DNA from: Kribbella albertanoniae
GTDB lineage: Bacteria > Actinomycetota > Actinomycetes > Propionibacteriales > Kribbellaceae
Assembly (NCBI RefSeq): GCF_004348455.1
Contig: NZ_SMKA01000019.1
Span: 1-62,271, forward strand
DNA: 62,271 nt
Reading direction: 5' to 3'
Within the stretch, counting starts at the first letter, position 1. Every line of letters starts with the position of its first letter. The translations under genes were made by a program, and so were the position numbers. Under the pieces are notes generated by a model. It was not told the DNA's origin. It was given only the letters and a program-made list of their open reading frames with translations, and searched no databases. Below, in pieces: positions 1 through 7,495 of the stretch.

Positions 1-705
1 GTTCCAGGGGGCTATGCCGGTGCTTTCGGTGATGAACGCCAGCGGGTCGGGTGGGTTGTCGAAGTGGTAGCGGATGCCGGTTCGTTCGGGGTGGGTGATG
101 CGGTCGACGCGGAAGGTACGCCAGGCGTCGCGGTCTCGGTCGCGGGCTACCAGGTACCAGCGGCGGCCGGTGTGGACGATGCGGAGGGGTTCGACGCTGC
201 GGTGGGAGTCGGTGCCGTCGTGGGTGCTGTAGTCGAAGCGGAGGCCTTCGGTGTCGCGGCAGGCGGCGGCGAGGGTGGTGAGGGTCTCCCCGTCGATGGT
301 GGGGAGCTCGCCTTGGGGTAGCTGGGCTACCTGCGCACTGATTGCGCTGACCTGTTCGCGCAGGCGGGCGGGCAGAACCTGGTTGAGTTTCGCCAGTGCC
401 GACACGGCCGCCTCCTCGACGCCGGAGACCATGCTGGTTGTGGCGGCCCGGAGGCCGACGGCGACTGCGACCGCTTCCTCGTCTTCCAGCAGCAGCGGTG
501 GTAGCCGACCGCCCGGGCCTAGGCGGTAGCCGCCGCCGATACCGGCCTCGGCGTCGATCGGGTAGCCGAGGGAGCGCAGTCGCGTGACATCACGCCGTAC
601 CGTCCGAGGCGTGATCTCAAGCTTGGCCGCGAGCTCGGCGCCGTCCCACTGCGGGCGCGACTGGAGCAGCGACAGGAGTCGGAGCAGTCGGGTCGCGGTG
701 TCCAT
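1..705 (-). CDS. WYL-domain transcriptional regulator with DeoR-type HTH (YafY family), 3' end cut by the window
   Basis: The reading frame opens at ATG 705 and runs without a stop to base 1, giving 235 codons of a protein that usually has about 310-330 residues, so the C-terminal WCX part is missing. The first 60 residues form a winged helix (LEITPRTVRRDVTRL recognition region). A long helical linker follows, then a WYL domain with the motif RRWYLVARDRD and the continuation DAWRTFRVDRI. Family members are ligand-sensing repressors or activators. The gene is divergent from the DinB/ankyrin gene, with 64 bp between starts. A perfect inverted repeat in that gap is a likely operator, so it probably controls itself and that neighbour. 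The family call is secure; the target is inferred. Confidence 0.88.
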   Translation of the reverse strand, partial: MDTATRLLRLLSLLQSRPQWDGAELAAKLEITPRTVRRDVTRLRSLGYPIDAEAGIGGGYRLGPGGRLPPLLLEDEEAVAVAVGLRAATTSMVSGVEEAAVSALAKLNQVLPARLREQVSAISAQVAQLPQGELPTIDGETLTTLAAACRDTEGLRFDYSTHDGTDSHRSVEPLRIVHTGRRWYLVARDRDRDAWRTFRVDRITHPERTGIRYHFDNPPDPLAFITESTGIAPWN

Positions 706-725
706 GATTCCTCCAGTCTGCCGCA

Positions 726-752
726 ACCTGCGGACCGATCCTGTCCGCAGGT
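726..752. promoter_or_regulatory. Inverted repeat, probable operator between the WYL regulator and the DinB/ankyrin gene
   Basis: Two perfect 10-bp arms, ACCTGCGGAC (726-735) and GTCCGCAGGT (743-752), flank a 7-bp spacer inside the 64-bp divergent gap. Arm length and position suit a dimeric winged-helix regulator. The right arm ends 17 bp before the ATG at 770, so bound protein would lie over the start region of that gene. Assignment to the WYL protein is inferred from position. Confidence 0.6.
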
Positions 753-769
753 GGTTCTACGGTGAATTC

Positions 770-1630
770 ATGATGACGACATCGGAGAACCTGCTGAACC
801 TGTCCGACTTCGCGTGGGGACGGCTGCGGGCGCGGGTCCAAGGGCTGACCGACGAGGAGTACTTCTGGGAGCCGTTCGACGGCTGCTGGACCATCCGAAA
901 GACGGGCGACGGCTTTGCGCCCGACATGACGGACATTCCGCCTACCCCGTCGCCGTTCACGACATTGGCATGGCGGATCACGCATATCGTCGACATCCTC
1001 CAGGAGGACCGGACGGCTACGTGGTTCGGGCATGAGGTCAATCCGGCCGACGGGCAGCCGCCGGTGCCGGCGTCGGCAGCCGAGGCGTTGACGGCGCTCG
1101 ATCACTCGTACGACGTTTGGCGGCGGAGGCTGGCGGCGCTGAGTCAGGAGGACCTGGATCGGCCGCTGGGCGAGATCGCGGCTCCGTATGCAGATCACGA
1201 CGGGACGGCGTTCGCTCTGCACATTCTGGACGAGCTCATCCACCACGGAGCCGAGGTCGCGACGCTGCGCGACTTCTATCGGGGTTTGCATCCCGAGGAT
1301 CCGTTCGGCGCGGCTTTCGCCGGGGAGGTGACGCCAGCCGAGCGTCCGACGCTGCTGGCGGAGGCCGCGGCAGCTCAGCGGTGGGACGTCATTCCGCAGC
1401 TCGCCGACCTGGGCTTCGGGCTGGACGAGAAGACGACCGACGGGTTCACGGCGGCACATCTGGCGGCGGGGAACGGCGCGCTCGAGACAGTGCGGTTCTT
1501 GGTCGGGCGTGGGGCCGATCTGTCGATCACCGATCCGCGCTTCAACGCCGACGTACTGGGGTGGGCGCAGTGGTTCAAGCGGGCCGACGTCGTTGCATTC
1601 CTGGAAGATCAAGGCACGAAAGCTCGCTGA
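770..1630 (+). CDS. DinB-like four-helix protein fused to ankyrin repeats
   Basis: This 286-residue protein starts at ATG 770; an ATG codon follows directly. Residues 1-170 look like a DinB/YfiT four-helix bundle, with a histidine in RITHIVDIL and paired histidines in DELIHHGAEV at the places where the fold usually binds a metal ion. Residues 185-286 carry ankyrin-type repeats (TDGFTAAHLAAGNGALETV, then LVGRGADLSITD). DinB-fold enzymes are thiol transferases or hydrolases, and ankyrin repeats bind proteins. The combined role is unknown. The gene is divergent from a WYL regulator and its last 22 bp overlap the end of the convergent AraC gene. Confidence 0.75.
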   Translation: MMTTSENLLNLSDFAWGRLRARVQGLTDEEYFWEPFDGCWTIRKTGDGFAPDMTDIPPTPSPFTTLAWRITHIVDILQEDRTATWFGHEVNPADGQPPVPASAAEALTALDHSYDVWRRRLAALSQEDLDRPLGEIAAPYADHDGTAFALHILDELIHHGAEVATLRDFYRGLHPEDPFGAAFAGEVTPAERPTLLAEAAAAQRWDVIPQLADLGFGLDEKTTDGFTAAHLAAGNGALETVRFLVGRGADLSITDPRFNADVLGWAQWFKRADVVAFLEDQGTKAR

Positions 1631-2439
1631 GAACGGTTTCTGAAGTCGCGCGGCGAGATCTCGTGGGCGGCGGTGAAGCAGCGGGTGAAGTAGGACTGAC
1701 TGGTGTAGCCGCAGCGATCGGCGACGGCGGCGATCGAGAGGTTGGTTGCTGCTAGCAACGAGGCCGCGTGCTCCAGGCGGAGGTCGGTGACGAATTCGGT
1801 CGGGGTCAGGCCGTAGCTGCTGCGCATCGAGCGGGACAGATGGGCGGGGCTGACGGCCGCCAGTTCGAGCAGGCGCGGCAGGCCGGCCCGGAGGTTGGCT
1901 TCGGAACGCATGGCCGTGCAGGCCTTCCCGAGCCAGTCGGGAACGCCGCGTTCTGGAGCGTCGCCTTCTAGAGAGTCGGGCTCCACGTGCTGCAGGAGAT
2001 CGATCCAGAAACGGACGAGATCGTACGACGTCGGCTCGTTCTGAAAGCTCTCCAGAGCAGCTGAGAACGCAGAGAGCGCTCTCTGAGAGTGAAACCTGGC
2101 TGGGCAGCTCGTGCGCGTGAGATCCAGAAAGCCTTGCCACGCCGAACTCGGGAACGCGATGTTGATGAACTCCAGCCCATCCGGAGCAGCGCCACGAATC
2201 GCATGCTGATCCTGAGAACGGACCAGTACGACGTCGCCCGGCTCGAGCGGTTCGGCGCCGGTGATCAGCAGGTGTTCGCCACGACCGGAGATCACCCCCA
2301 TGAACTCGTGGAAGTCCGCATGGGTGTGCAACTCGGTGTCGCGCGACCTGGCCGGGATCCGCACCCGGGCCGCGTGGAACGGACGACCGAGTGCGTGCGG
2401 CTCGAAGCGCAGTACCGGGATCACCTCAACACAGTACAA
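1609..2439 (-). CDS. AraC-family transcriptional regulator with N-terminal cupin
   Basis: The protein has 276 residues. The N-terminal cupin has HTHADFHEF (His38, His40, His44) and a later His79, which can bind a ligand or metal. The C-terminal two-HTH AraC domain spans about residues 175-270 (AAVSPAHLSRSMRSSYG and VADRCGYTSQSYFTRCF). The start is TTG at 2439, with GAGGTG 8 bases upstream; GTG at 2424 is a possible alternative. It is divergent from the PhyH-type dioxygenase with 54 bp between starts, so that gene is its likely target. The sensed compound cannot be told from the sequence. Confidence 0.88.
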   Translation of the reverse strand: MYCVEVIPVLRFEPHALGRPFHAARVRIPARSRDTELHTHADFHEFMGVISGRGEHLLITGAEPLEPGDVVLVRSQDQHAIRGAAPDGLEFINIAFPSSAWQGFLDLTRTSCPARFHSQRALSAFSAALESFQNEPTSYDLVRFWIDLLQHVEPDSLEGDAPERGVPDWLGKACTAMRSEANLRAGLPRLLELAAVSPAHLSRSMRSSYGLTPTEFVTDLRLEHAASLLAATNLSIAAVADRCGYTSQSYFTRCFTAAHEISPRDFRNRSQRAFVP

Positions 2440-2493
2440 ATTCTCGACACCTCACTGCTAGTCCGCGGAAGCCGCCGACCTGAGCATTGAGGC

Positions 2494-3240
2494 ATGTACG
2501 AAACAGACGGCTATGCCATCTTCCGCAACGTCATCGACTCCGAGCTGATCAAAGAAGTGAATGATCATGTCGAGTGGCTACAAGGCCGGCATCCGGACGT
2601 CAGGCCCGAACAGCTCGGCCACATCTACCTGCGCGACGATCCGTTCTGGCTGCGGCTGGTGAGCGATGATCGGCTGCTCGACATCGCCGAGCAGTTCGTC
2701 GGACCGGATATCGCGCTGTTCGCGTCGCACTACATTTCCAAGCCGCCGTTCTCCGGTCAGCCGGTGCTGTGGCATCAGGACGCGGCGTTCTGGCCACTCG
2801 ATCCGATGGAGGTCGTGACGCTCTGGCTGGCCGTAGATCACTCGACTCCGGAGAACGGGTGTGTCAGGGTCGTGCCCGGGAGTCACCGTTCTGGCGTCGC
2901 AGCGACGCGCGAGAACACGACTCTCGAGAACGTTCTCGGGAGCGAGATCGCGGTCGAGGTCGACGAGTCCGCCGCGGTCGACATGGTTCTCGCGCCCGGT
3001 GATGTCGAGGTGCATCACCCGAACATCGTGCACGGGAGCAACGCCAACACTTCAACGCAACGGCGTTGCGGCCTGACGATCCGCTACATCCCCGCGTCGA
3101 CCCGGATCACCGACCCGGAGACGCCGTACCCGAGCGCCTTCCATCTGCGCGGCGCACGCGGTGTGAACGAGTATCAGCCGCTCCCCCGGTACGACACCGA
3201 CCGCCACTTCCCGTTCGCCGGCAGCATCGAGTGGACGTGA
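2494..3240 (+). CDS. Phytanoyl-CoA dioxygenase (PhyH) family protein
   Basis: This 248-residue protein belongs to the Fe(II)/2-oxoglutarate oxygenases. The iron facial triad is visible as His94 and Asp96 (WHQDAAFWP) plus His180 (NIVHGSNANTS). Arginines at 189-190 and 197 are candidates for binding the 2-oxoglutarate carboxylate. Such enzymes hydroxylate small molecules, and substrates vary too widely across the family to predict one. Divergent transcription from the AraC regulator suggests inducible expression. The stop codon lies within a short direct repeat, and a strong hairpin terminator follows at 3269. Confidence 0.88.
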   Translation: MYETDGYAIFRNVIDSELIKEVNDHVEWLQGRHPDVRPEQLGHIYLRDDPFWLRLVSDDRLLDIAEQFVGPDIALFASHYISKPPFSGQPVLWHQDAAFWPLDPMEVVTLWLAVDHSTPENGCVRVVPGSHRSGVAATRENTTLENVLGSEIAVEVDESAAVDMVLAPGDVEVHHPNIVHGSNANTSTQRRCGLTIRYIPASTRITDPETPYPSAFHLRGARGVNEYQPLPRYDTDRHFPFAGSIEWT

Positions 3241-3267
3241 CCCCATAAAGACCTGACCCCATAAAGA
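3238..3267 (+). repeat. Short tandem direct repeat at the dioxygenase stop codon
   Basis: The 14-mer TGACCCCATAAAGA occurs at 3238-3251 and again at 3254-3267, a period of 16 bp. The first copy includes the TGA stop of the upstream gene. Possible origins are local slippage or the trace of a mobile-element end; the sequence does not decide between them. Confidence 0.7.
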
Positions 3268-3268
3268 G

Positions 3269-3300
3269 GCCCGCCCCAGCCAACGAAGGCCAGGGCGGGC
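3269..3300. terminator. Bidirectional hairpin terminator between convergent genes
   Basis: GCCCGCCC (3269-3276) pairs perfectly with GGGCGGGC (3293-3300), with a smaller GCC/GGC stem inside the loop. It lies between the PhyH gene and the convergent VOC gene and can serve both. There is no clear T-tract, as is common in actinobacteria. Confidence 0.75.
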
Positions 3301-3320
3301 GAGGTGTTGTCGGGAAACTG

Positions 3321-3737
3321 CTACTCCAGGCAGATCCGGAACGGGTGTCCGGCCGGATCGGCGTAGATCCGCCAGCCGCGCGCATTGTCGGCCGGTGGTG
3401 GGTCGAGCGGGTCCAGCGGCTCCGCTCCGAGCGCGACCACAGTGGCGTGGCCGCTGGAAAGGTCCTCGACGATGAGGTCGAGGTGGAGATCCTGCGCATC
3501 GGTGCCGGGCCACGTGGCCGGCAAGTACTCCTCCGTGCGCCGGAAGGCCAGTGTCGAGAATCCGAGCGACGACCCGGGGCCGGTCAGGCTCCGCCAGTCG
3601 TCGTCACCGTTCTCGTCGACATCCAGCCCCAGCAGCGCCGAGTAGAACTGGGCGAGCTCCAGCGGGTCCGGGCAATCCAGAACCACCGAGCCGAGCCGCC
3701 CGGCAGTACTGCCCGGCTGCTCTGCCACCTGCGTCAT
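3321..3737 (-). CDS. VOC-superfamily (glyoxalase/bleomycin-resistance-like) protein
   Basis: The start is ATG 3737, with GGAGG five bases upstream, giving 138 residues. The open frame extends further upstream without a credible start. The pattern is that of the actinobacterial glyoxalase-like proteins: GSVVLDCPDPLELAQFYSAL at the N-terminus, a central AQDLHLDLIVEDL strand and the closing YADPAGHPFRICLE. The fold binds a metal ion and acts in isomerisation, dioxygenation or drug binding. The substrate is unknown. It converges on the PhyH gene and shares its terminator. Confidence 0.88.
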   Translation of the reverse strand: MTQVAEQPGSTAGRLGSVVLDCPDPLELAQFYSALLGLDVDENGDDDWRSLTGPGSSLGFSTLAFRRTEEYLPATWPGTDAQDLHLDLIVEDLSSGHATVVALGAEPLDPLDPPPADNARGWRIYADPAGHPFRICLE

Positions 3738-3944
3738 CTGTCCTCCAGCTTCGTCACTTCGACAGCCTGCCCCTGTCGGAGCAGGACCTACGGGCCCATC
3801 TGGTCGGAAGGCCCGGCCGCCTACGATGACAGGTCGATGGGACAGTTCGCACCTTTCGACACGCCTTCCTGACCGGTCAAGCAGCTCACACCGAGTAGCT
3901 GCACCGTGTTGACGAGGACAGCGCATGCCCGAACACTTACGGTC

Positions 3945-5528
3945 ATGAAGCGACTACTCCGCCCCCGTCGTCCTCTGATCGGTCTTCTGACCGCCGCCTT
4001 CCTGGCATCTCCCCTGTCCGTAGTCTCAACCGCTGAAGCAGCTACCCCGGCACCCGCGCTCATCCCCAAGCCCGTCTCCCAACAGGTCCTCTCCGGTGAG
4101 ACATTCACCCTCGGGTCGTCAGCAGCCGTCGGCGTCATCGCCAGCCCGGCCAAGCGAGCCGCCGCCACCAAGGTGGCCGAGCAACTGGCTGCCCAACTGC
4201 GCCGCTCGACCGGGTACGCCGTACCGGTCGTCCCCGACGCCGGCACGATCCGCCTCTCGACCAACGGCACAAGCTCCCTCGGCGCCGAGGGCTACCAGTT
4301 GCGCGTCGACCGCACGGCCGTGACGATCACGGCGGCAACGCCGGAAGGCCTGTTCCGCGGCGTCACGACGCTGCGGCAACTGCTGCCCGCGAAGGCAGAC
4401 TCCGCTGCCCCACAGGCAGGTCCGTGGAAGATCGCCGGCATCGCGATCGCCGATTCCCCCCGGTTCGCCTACCGCGGCACCATGCTCGACGTCTCGCGGC
4501 ACTTCTTCTCGGTCGCCGAGGTCAAGCGGTACATCGATCTCGCGTCGCGCTACAAGCTCAACAAGCTGCACCTGCACCTGGCCGACGACCAAGGCTGGCG
4601 GATCCAGGTCGACAGCTGGCCGCGACTGACGACGTACGGGGGAAGCCTCGAGGTGGGCGGCACACCCGGCGGTTACTACACCAAGGCGGACTTCGCCGAG
4701 ATCGTCCGGTACGCCGGAGAGCGGTATCTCACCGTGATCCCGGAGATCGACACCCCGGGGCACACGAACGCCGCGCTGGCGTCGTACGCGGAGCTGAACT
4801 GCAACGGGGTCGCCCCGCCGCTCTACACCGGCACGAACGTCGGCTTCAGCTCGCTGTGCGTCGGCAAGGAACTGACGTACTCGTTCCTCGACGACGTGTT
4901 CGGTGAGGTCAGCGCCCAGACGCCGGGCGACATCGTCCACCTGGGCGGCGACGAGGCGCACTCGACACCGCACGCGGACTACGTCACCTTCGTCAACAAG
5001 GCCAGCACGATCGTCACCGGCCACGGCAAGCGCGTGATGGGCTGGCACGAGATCGGCGACACCGCGCTCCCGGCCGGGAGCGTCGTGCAGTACTGGGGTA
5101 CCGACGACACCAAGTCGCGCGATCTCGCCCGCCAGGCGGCGACCAAGGGCGCCAAGGTGGTCATGTCGCCGGCCAACCGGGCCTACCTCGACATGAAGTA
5201 CAACAAGGACACCCCGTACGGCCTGTCCTGGGCGGGCCTCGTGAACGTCGAGAAGGCCTACAGCTGGAACCCGACGACCCTGATCCCGAACCTGCCGGAG
5301 AGCGCGGTCGCCGGGGTCGAGGCACCGCTGTGGTCGGAGACGCTGGACGACATCGACAAGGTCGAGTTCATGGCGTTCCCGCGACTACCCGGGATCGCCG
5401 AGCTCGGCTGGTCACCGGCCTCGGCCCTCAACTGGACGGCGTACAAGGACCGTCTGGCCGGTCAGGGCTCGCGCTGGGACGTCCTGAGCGTCAACTTCTA
5501 CCGGGCACCGGAGATCGCCTGGCGCTGA
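3945..5528 (+). CDS. Secreted beta-N-acetylhexosaminidase (GH20)
   Basis: This 527-residue enzyme removes terminal GlcNAc or GalNAc from glycans or chitin fragments. Residues 1-33 form a Sec signal peptide (MKRLLRPRRPLIGLL, hydrophobic core, cleavage near STAEAA). A GH20b-like N-terminal domain precedes the catalytic barrel, which begins near FAYRGTMLDVSRHFF. The catalytic Asp-Glu pair is Asp336-Glu337 in HLGGDEAHS. The protein ends just after the barrel, without a carbohydrate-binding module. ATG 3945 is preferred to GTG 3906 because it puts the basic N-region of the signal at the N-terminus. With the sialidases in this window it fits extracellular glycoprotein breakdown. Confidence 0.93.
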   Translation: MKRLLRPRRPLIGLLTAAFLASPLSVVSTAEAATPAPALIPKPVSQQVLSGETFTLGSSAAVGVIASPAKRAAATKVAEQLAAQLRRSTGYAVPVVPDAGTIRLSTNGTSSLGAEGYQLRVDRTAVTITAATPEGLFRGVTTLRQLLPAKADSAAPQAGPWKIAGIAIADSPRFAYRGTMLDVSRHFFSVAEVKRYIDLASRYKLNKLHLHLADDQGWRIQVDSWPRLTTYGGSLEVGGTPGGYYTKADFAEIVRYAGERYLTVIPEIDTPGHTNAALASYAELNCNGVAPPLYTGTNVGFSSLCVGKELTYSFLDDVFGEVSAQTPGDIVHLGGDEAHSTPHADYVTFVNKASTIVTGHGKRVMGWHEIGDTALPAGSVVQYWGTDDTKSRDLARQAATKGAKVVMSPANRAYLDMKYNKDTPYGLSWAGLVNVEKAYSWNPTTLIPNLPESAVAGVEAPLWSETLDDIDKVEFMAFPRLPGIAELGWSPASALNWTAYKDRLAGQGSRWDVLSVNFYRAPEIAWR

Positions 5529-5529
5529 C

Positions 5530-5811
5530 CTAGGATCGCTGACCGAGGACGCGGTCGAGCAGCCAGGCCGTTGACTCGTTCAGGTCCTGCTCGGCGATTG
5601 TGTGGTGCGTCGCGGCCCCGTCCGGGGTCGCGCGCACTTCCAGCCGGTAGACGTAGCGGTCCGGCTGCGGACGGCCGGTGCCGAGCTCAGCGCCGTACAA
5701 CGCCCGTACGGCGGCCTCCAGCTGCTCGGCGTCCGGCTCGGTACTGGTGTCGAGCTCGCCCTGGGCGACGAGCCCGGCGAACCCTCCACTACGGGTCACG
5801 GTGACGATCAA
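5530..5811 (-). CDS. Protealysin-inhibitor emfourin-like protein
   Basis: The protein has 93 residues from TTG 5811, which has GGAGGAG upstream at good spacing; the open frame continues up to 5862. The N-terminal VTVTRSGGFAGLV and the following PDAEQLEAAVRAL are typical of the emfourin family, small inhibitors of M4 metalloproteases that are normally encoded beside the protease. No M4 protease gene occurs in the window. The nearest protease is the subtilase 18 kb away. It converges on the GH20 gene with one base between the stops. The family call is by pattern only. Confidence 0.7.
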   Translation of the reverse strand: MIVTVTRSGGFAGLVAQGELDTSTEPDAEQLEAAVRALYGAELGTGRPQPDRYVYRLEVRATPDGAATHHTIAEQDLNESTAWLLDRVLGQRS

Positions 5812-6271
5812 CAGCTGCTCCTCCGGCGGTCGGGGCACCACGATTGCGTGCCGTGCAACCAATGTCCAGACCTGCGCGACACGCCGGAAAATTCGATCAT
5901 CACCGCGCGCCCATTACCCGGCGTACCGGCCCATTTGTCTCACGTTGCCATCCACCGGCCCCCGCTCCGGAGGACGAATCAGCAGGTCGGCGCGGGATTC
6001 GGCCCTCCGCACCCCACCCCTGACGGCCGGGTAAGGGGTGAATTCACCCGACCACGGAGCGTGGCAACCGGCGACAATCAGCGACACGTGTTCTCGATCA
6101 CCCCTTCCACGCGGCCCCAGATCGGCTACAGTTATCGCGTTGCAGTTTTGGACTCCCACTGACTTTCGCTGTGCTGTACGGCCGGTTTCGTCGTCTGGGG
6201 CCTTTCGGCGACACGTAGTCCATGAGGTGTGGATTGCGTCTTGTTACAAGCCATCAAGGAGATAGACAACA
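5812..6271. other. Non-coding region carrying the leader of the cold-shock gene
   Basis: I see no convincing gene in these 460 bases. A perfect 14-bp palindrome, GGGTGAATTCACCC, lies at 6036-6049. A possible -10 box TACAGT is at 6127-6132, with only a weak -35 upstream. If it is used, the cold-shock transcript has a leader of roughly 130 nt, as expected of csp genes whose leaders act as thermosensors. Part of the region is also the upstream region of the emfourin-like gene. Confidence 0.5.
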
Positions 6272-6475
6272 ATGGCTGTCGGTACTGTCAAGTGGTTCAA
6301 CGCTGACAAGGGCTTCGGCTTCATCACCCCGGATGACGGTGGCGCGGACGTGTTCGCGCACTACTCGGCCATCCAGACCTCGGGCTTCCGCTCGCTGGAC
6401 GAGAACCAGCGCGTCGAGTTCGAGATCACCCAGGGCCAGAAGGGCCTTCAGGCGGAGAACATCCGCCCGATCTGA
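6272..6475 (+). CDS. cspA: Cold-shock domain protein (CspA family)
   Basis: This 67-residue single cold-shock domain is an RNA chaperone that melts structure in mRNA and supports translation in the cold. Both RNA-binding motifs are present: RNP1 as KGFGFI and RNP2 as VFAHYS. The length is standard. The ribosome-binding site AAGGAG lies ten bases before the ATG. The long untranslated leader suggests post-transcriptional control. The stop codon lies in a short hairpin with a TTCG loop (6472-6487), and a strong terminator follows. Actinobacteria carry several paralogues, so the exact symbol is nominal. Confidence 0.96.
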   Translation: MAVGTVKWFNADKGFGFITPDDGGADVFAHYSAIQTSGFRSLDENQRVEFEITQGQKGLQAENIRPI

Positions 6476-6506
6476 TCTTCGGATCAGCTCTTCTCGAAAC
6501 TGACAG

Positions 6507-6540
6507 AAAGGGCCGCGGACCTTCGGGTGCGCGGCCCTTT
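6507..6540 (+). terminator. Rho-independent terminator of the cold-shock gene
   Basis: AAAGGGCCGC (6507-6516) pairs perfectly with GCGGCCCTTT (6531-6540), and a short T-run closes the right arm. It lies 31 bp after the cold-shock stop and before the convergent LLM oxidoreductase gene, so it may serve both strands. Confidence 0.85.
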
Positions 6541-6581
6541 CGCATGCCCGGATCCTGTTCGCGTTCCCGCTCGGCATCGCA

Positions 6582-7439
6582 TTAACGGAAGCGCGGGATG
6601 ACCTCTGCGGCGACCTGCTCGAGCACGTCCTCGCTGCCTTCGTAGATGCCTTCCGCGCGCGGCCAGTGGGTGATCACGTCGGTGAAGCCAAGGGCAGCGG
6701 CGCGGCCGACGATGTCTTCGAAGGCGGCGACGCTGGAGAGGGCGTAGAGGCCGTTGTCGATCGAGAGGTACCGGTCGAAGGGGCGATCGGTGGTCAGCAC
6801 GTCGTCGAGGCGATGGGTCAGCTCGGCGACCAAGGTGAACCAGCTGTCGAGGTCGTCGGCACGACCGCCGGTGGTGACCCAGCCGGCGCCGTACTTGGCG
6901 GCCAGGCGGAGGGATCGGGGGCCGTTGGCGGCCATCACGAAGGGGACGCGCGGTTGCTGGATGCAGCCCGGGAGCGTGCGGCCGTTGCGGACCTCGAAGT
7001 ACTCGCCCTTGTGGTCGACGCCGTCGGTCGTCAGCAGCGTGTCCAGCAGCTCGACGAACTCGGTGAGCCGGTCGACCTTCTGCCGCGGGGACAGCTCGGA
7101 GCCGCCCTGGATCGTGGTGTCGATGCCGCCGCCGGCGCCGAGGCCGCAGAGGAAGCGGCCGTCGGAGATGTCGTCCAGGGCAAGGATCTCGCGGGTCAGC
7201 GCGAGTGGATGCCGGAAGTTCGGCGAGGTGACGAAGGTGCCGAGTTTGATCGTCGAGGTCGCGAGCGCGGCCGCGGTCAGGGTCGGCGTCGTCCCGTACC
7301 AGGGTGAGTCCTGCAGGCCGCCCCAGGTCAGGTGGTCGTAGGTCCAGGCGTGGTCGAACCCGAGCTCCTCCGCCCGCCGCCAGCGCCGTTCTGCTTCTTT
7401 CCACCGGTACTCCGGCAGGATCGTGATCCCGAATCGCAT
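6582..7439 (-). CDS. LLM-class F420-dependent oxidoreductase
   Basis: The protein has 285 residues and spans a luciferase-like TIM barrel (MRFGITILPEYRW, then EELGFDHAWTYDHLTW, SDGRFLCGLGAGG and the C-terminal half). The pattern matches the TIGR03560/TIGR03619-type F420 enzymes of actinobacteria rather than flavin-dependent alkane monooxygenases. It would transfer hydride between reduced F420 and an unknown substrate. It is divergent from the DODA-type dioxygenase gene with 56 bp between starts, so both may share a promoter region. Confidence 0.85.
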   Translation of the reverse strand: MRFGITILPEYRWKEAERRWRRAEELGFDHAWTYDHLTWGGLQDSPWYGTTPTLTAAALATSTIKLGTFVTSPNFRHPLALTREILALDDISDGRFLCGLGAGGGIDTTIQGGSELSPRQKVDRLTEFVELLDTLLTTDGVDHKGEYFEVRNGRTLPGCIQQPRVPFVMAANGPRSLRLAAKYGAGWVTTGGRADDLDSWFTLVAELTHRLDDVLTTDRPFDRYLSIDNGLYALSSVAAFEDIVGRAAALGFTDVITHWPRAEGIYEGSEDVLEQVAAEVIPRFR

Positions 7440-7495
7440 GGTCGCACCCTACCGAGCCGGGAATAGATTGAGTGTTCAACCATGTTCTCGTGAGC

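Noticed and set aside
617..2140. Long minus-strand open frame (507 codons) across the DinB/ankyrin and AraC genes
   Set aside because: Arg/Pro-rich composition without domains; it is the shadow of two well-supported genes in other frames.
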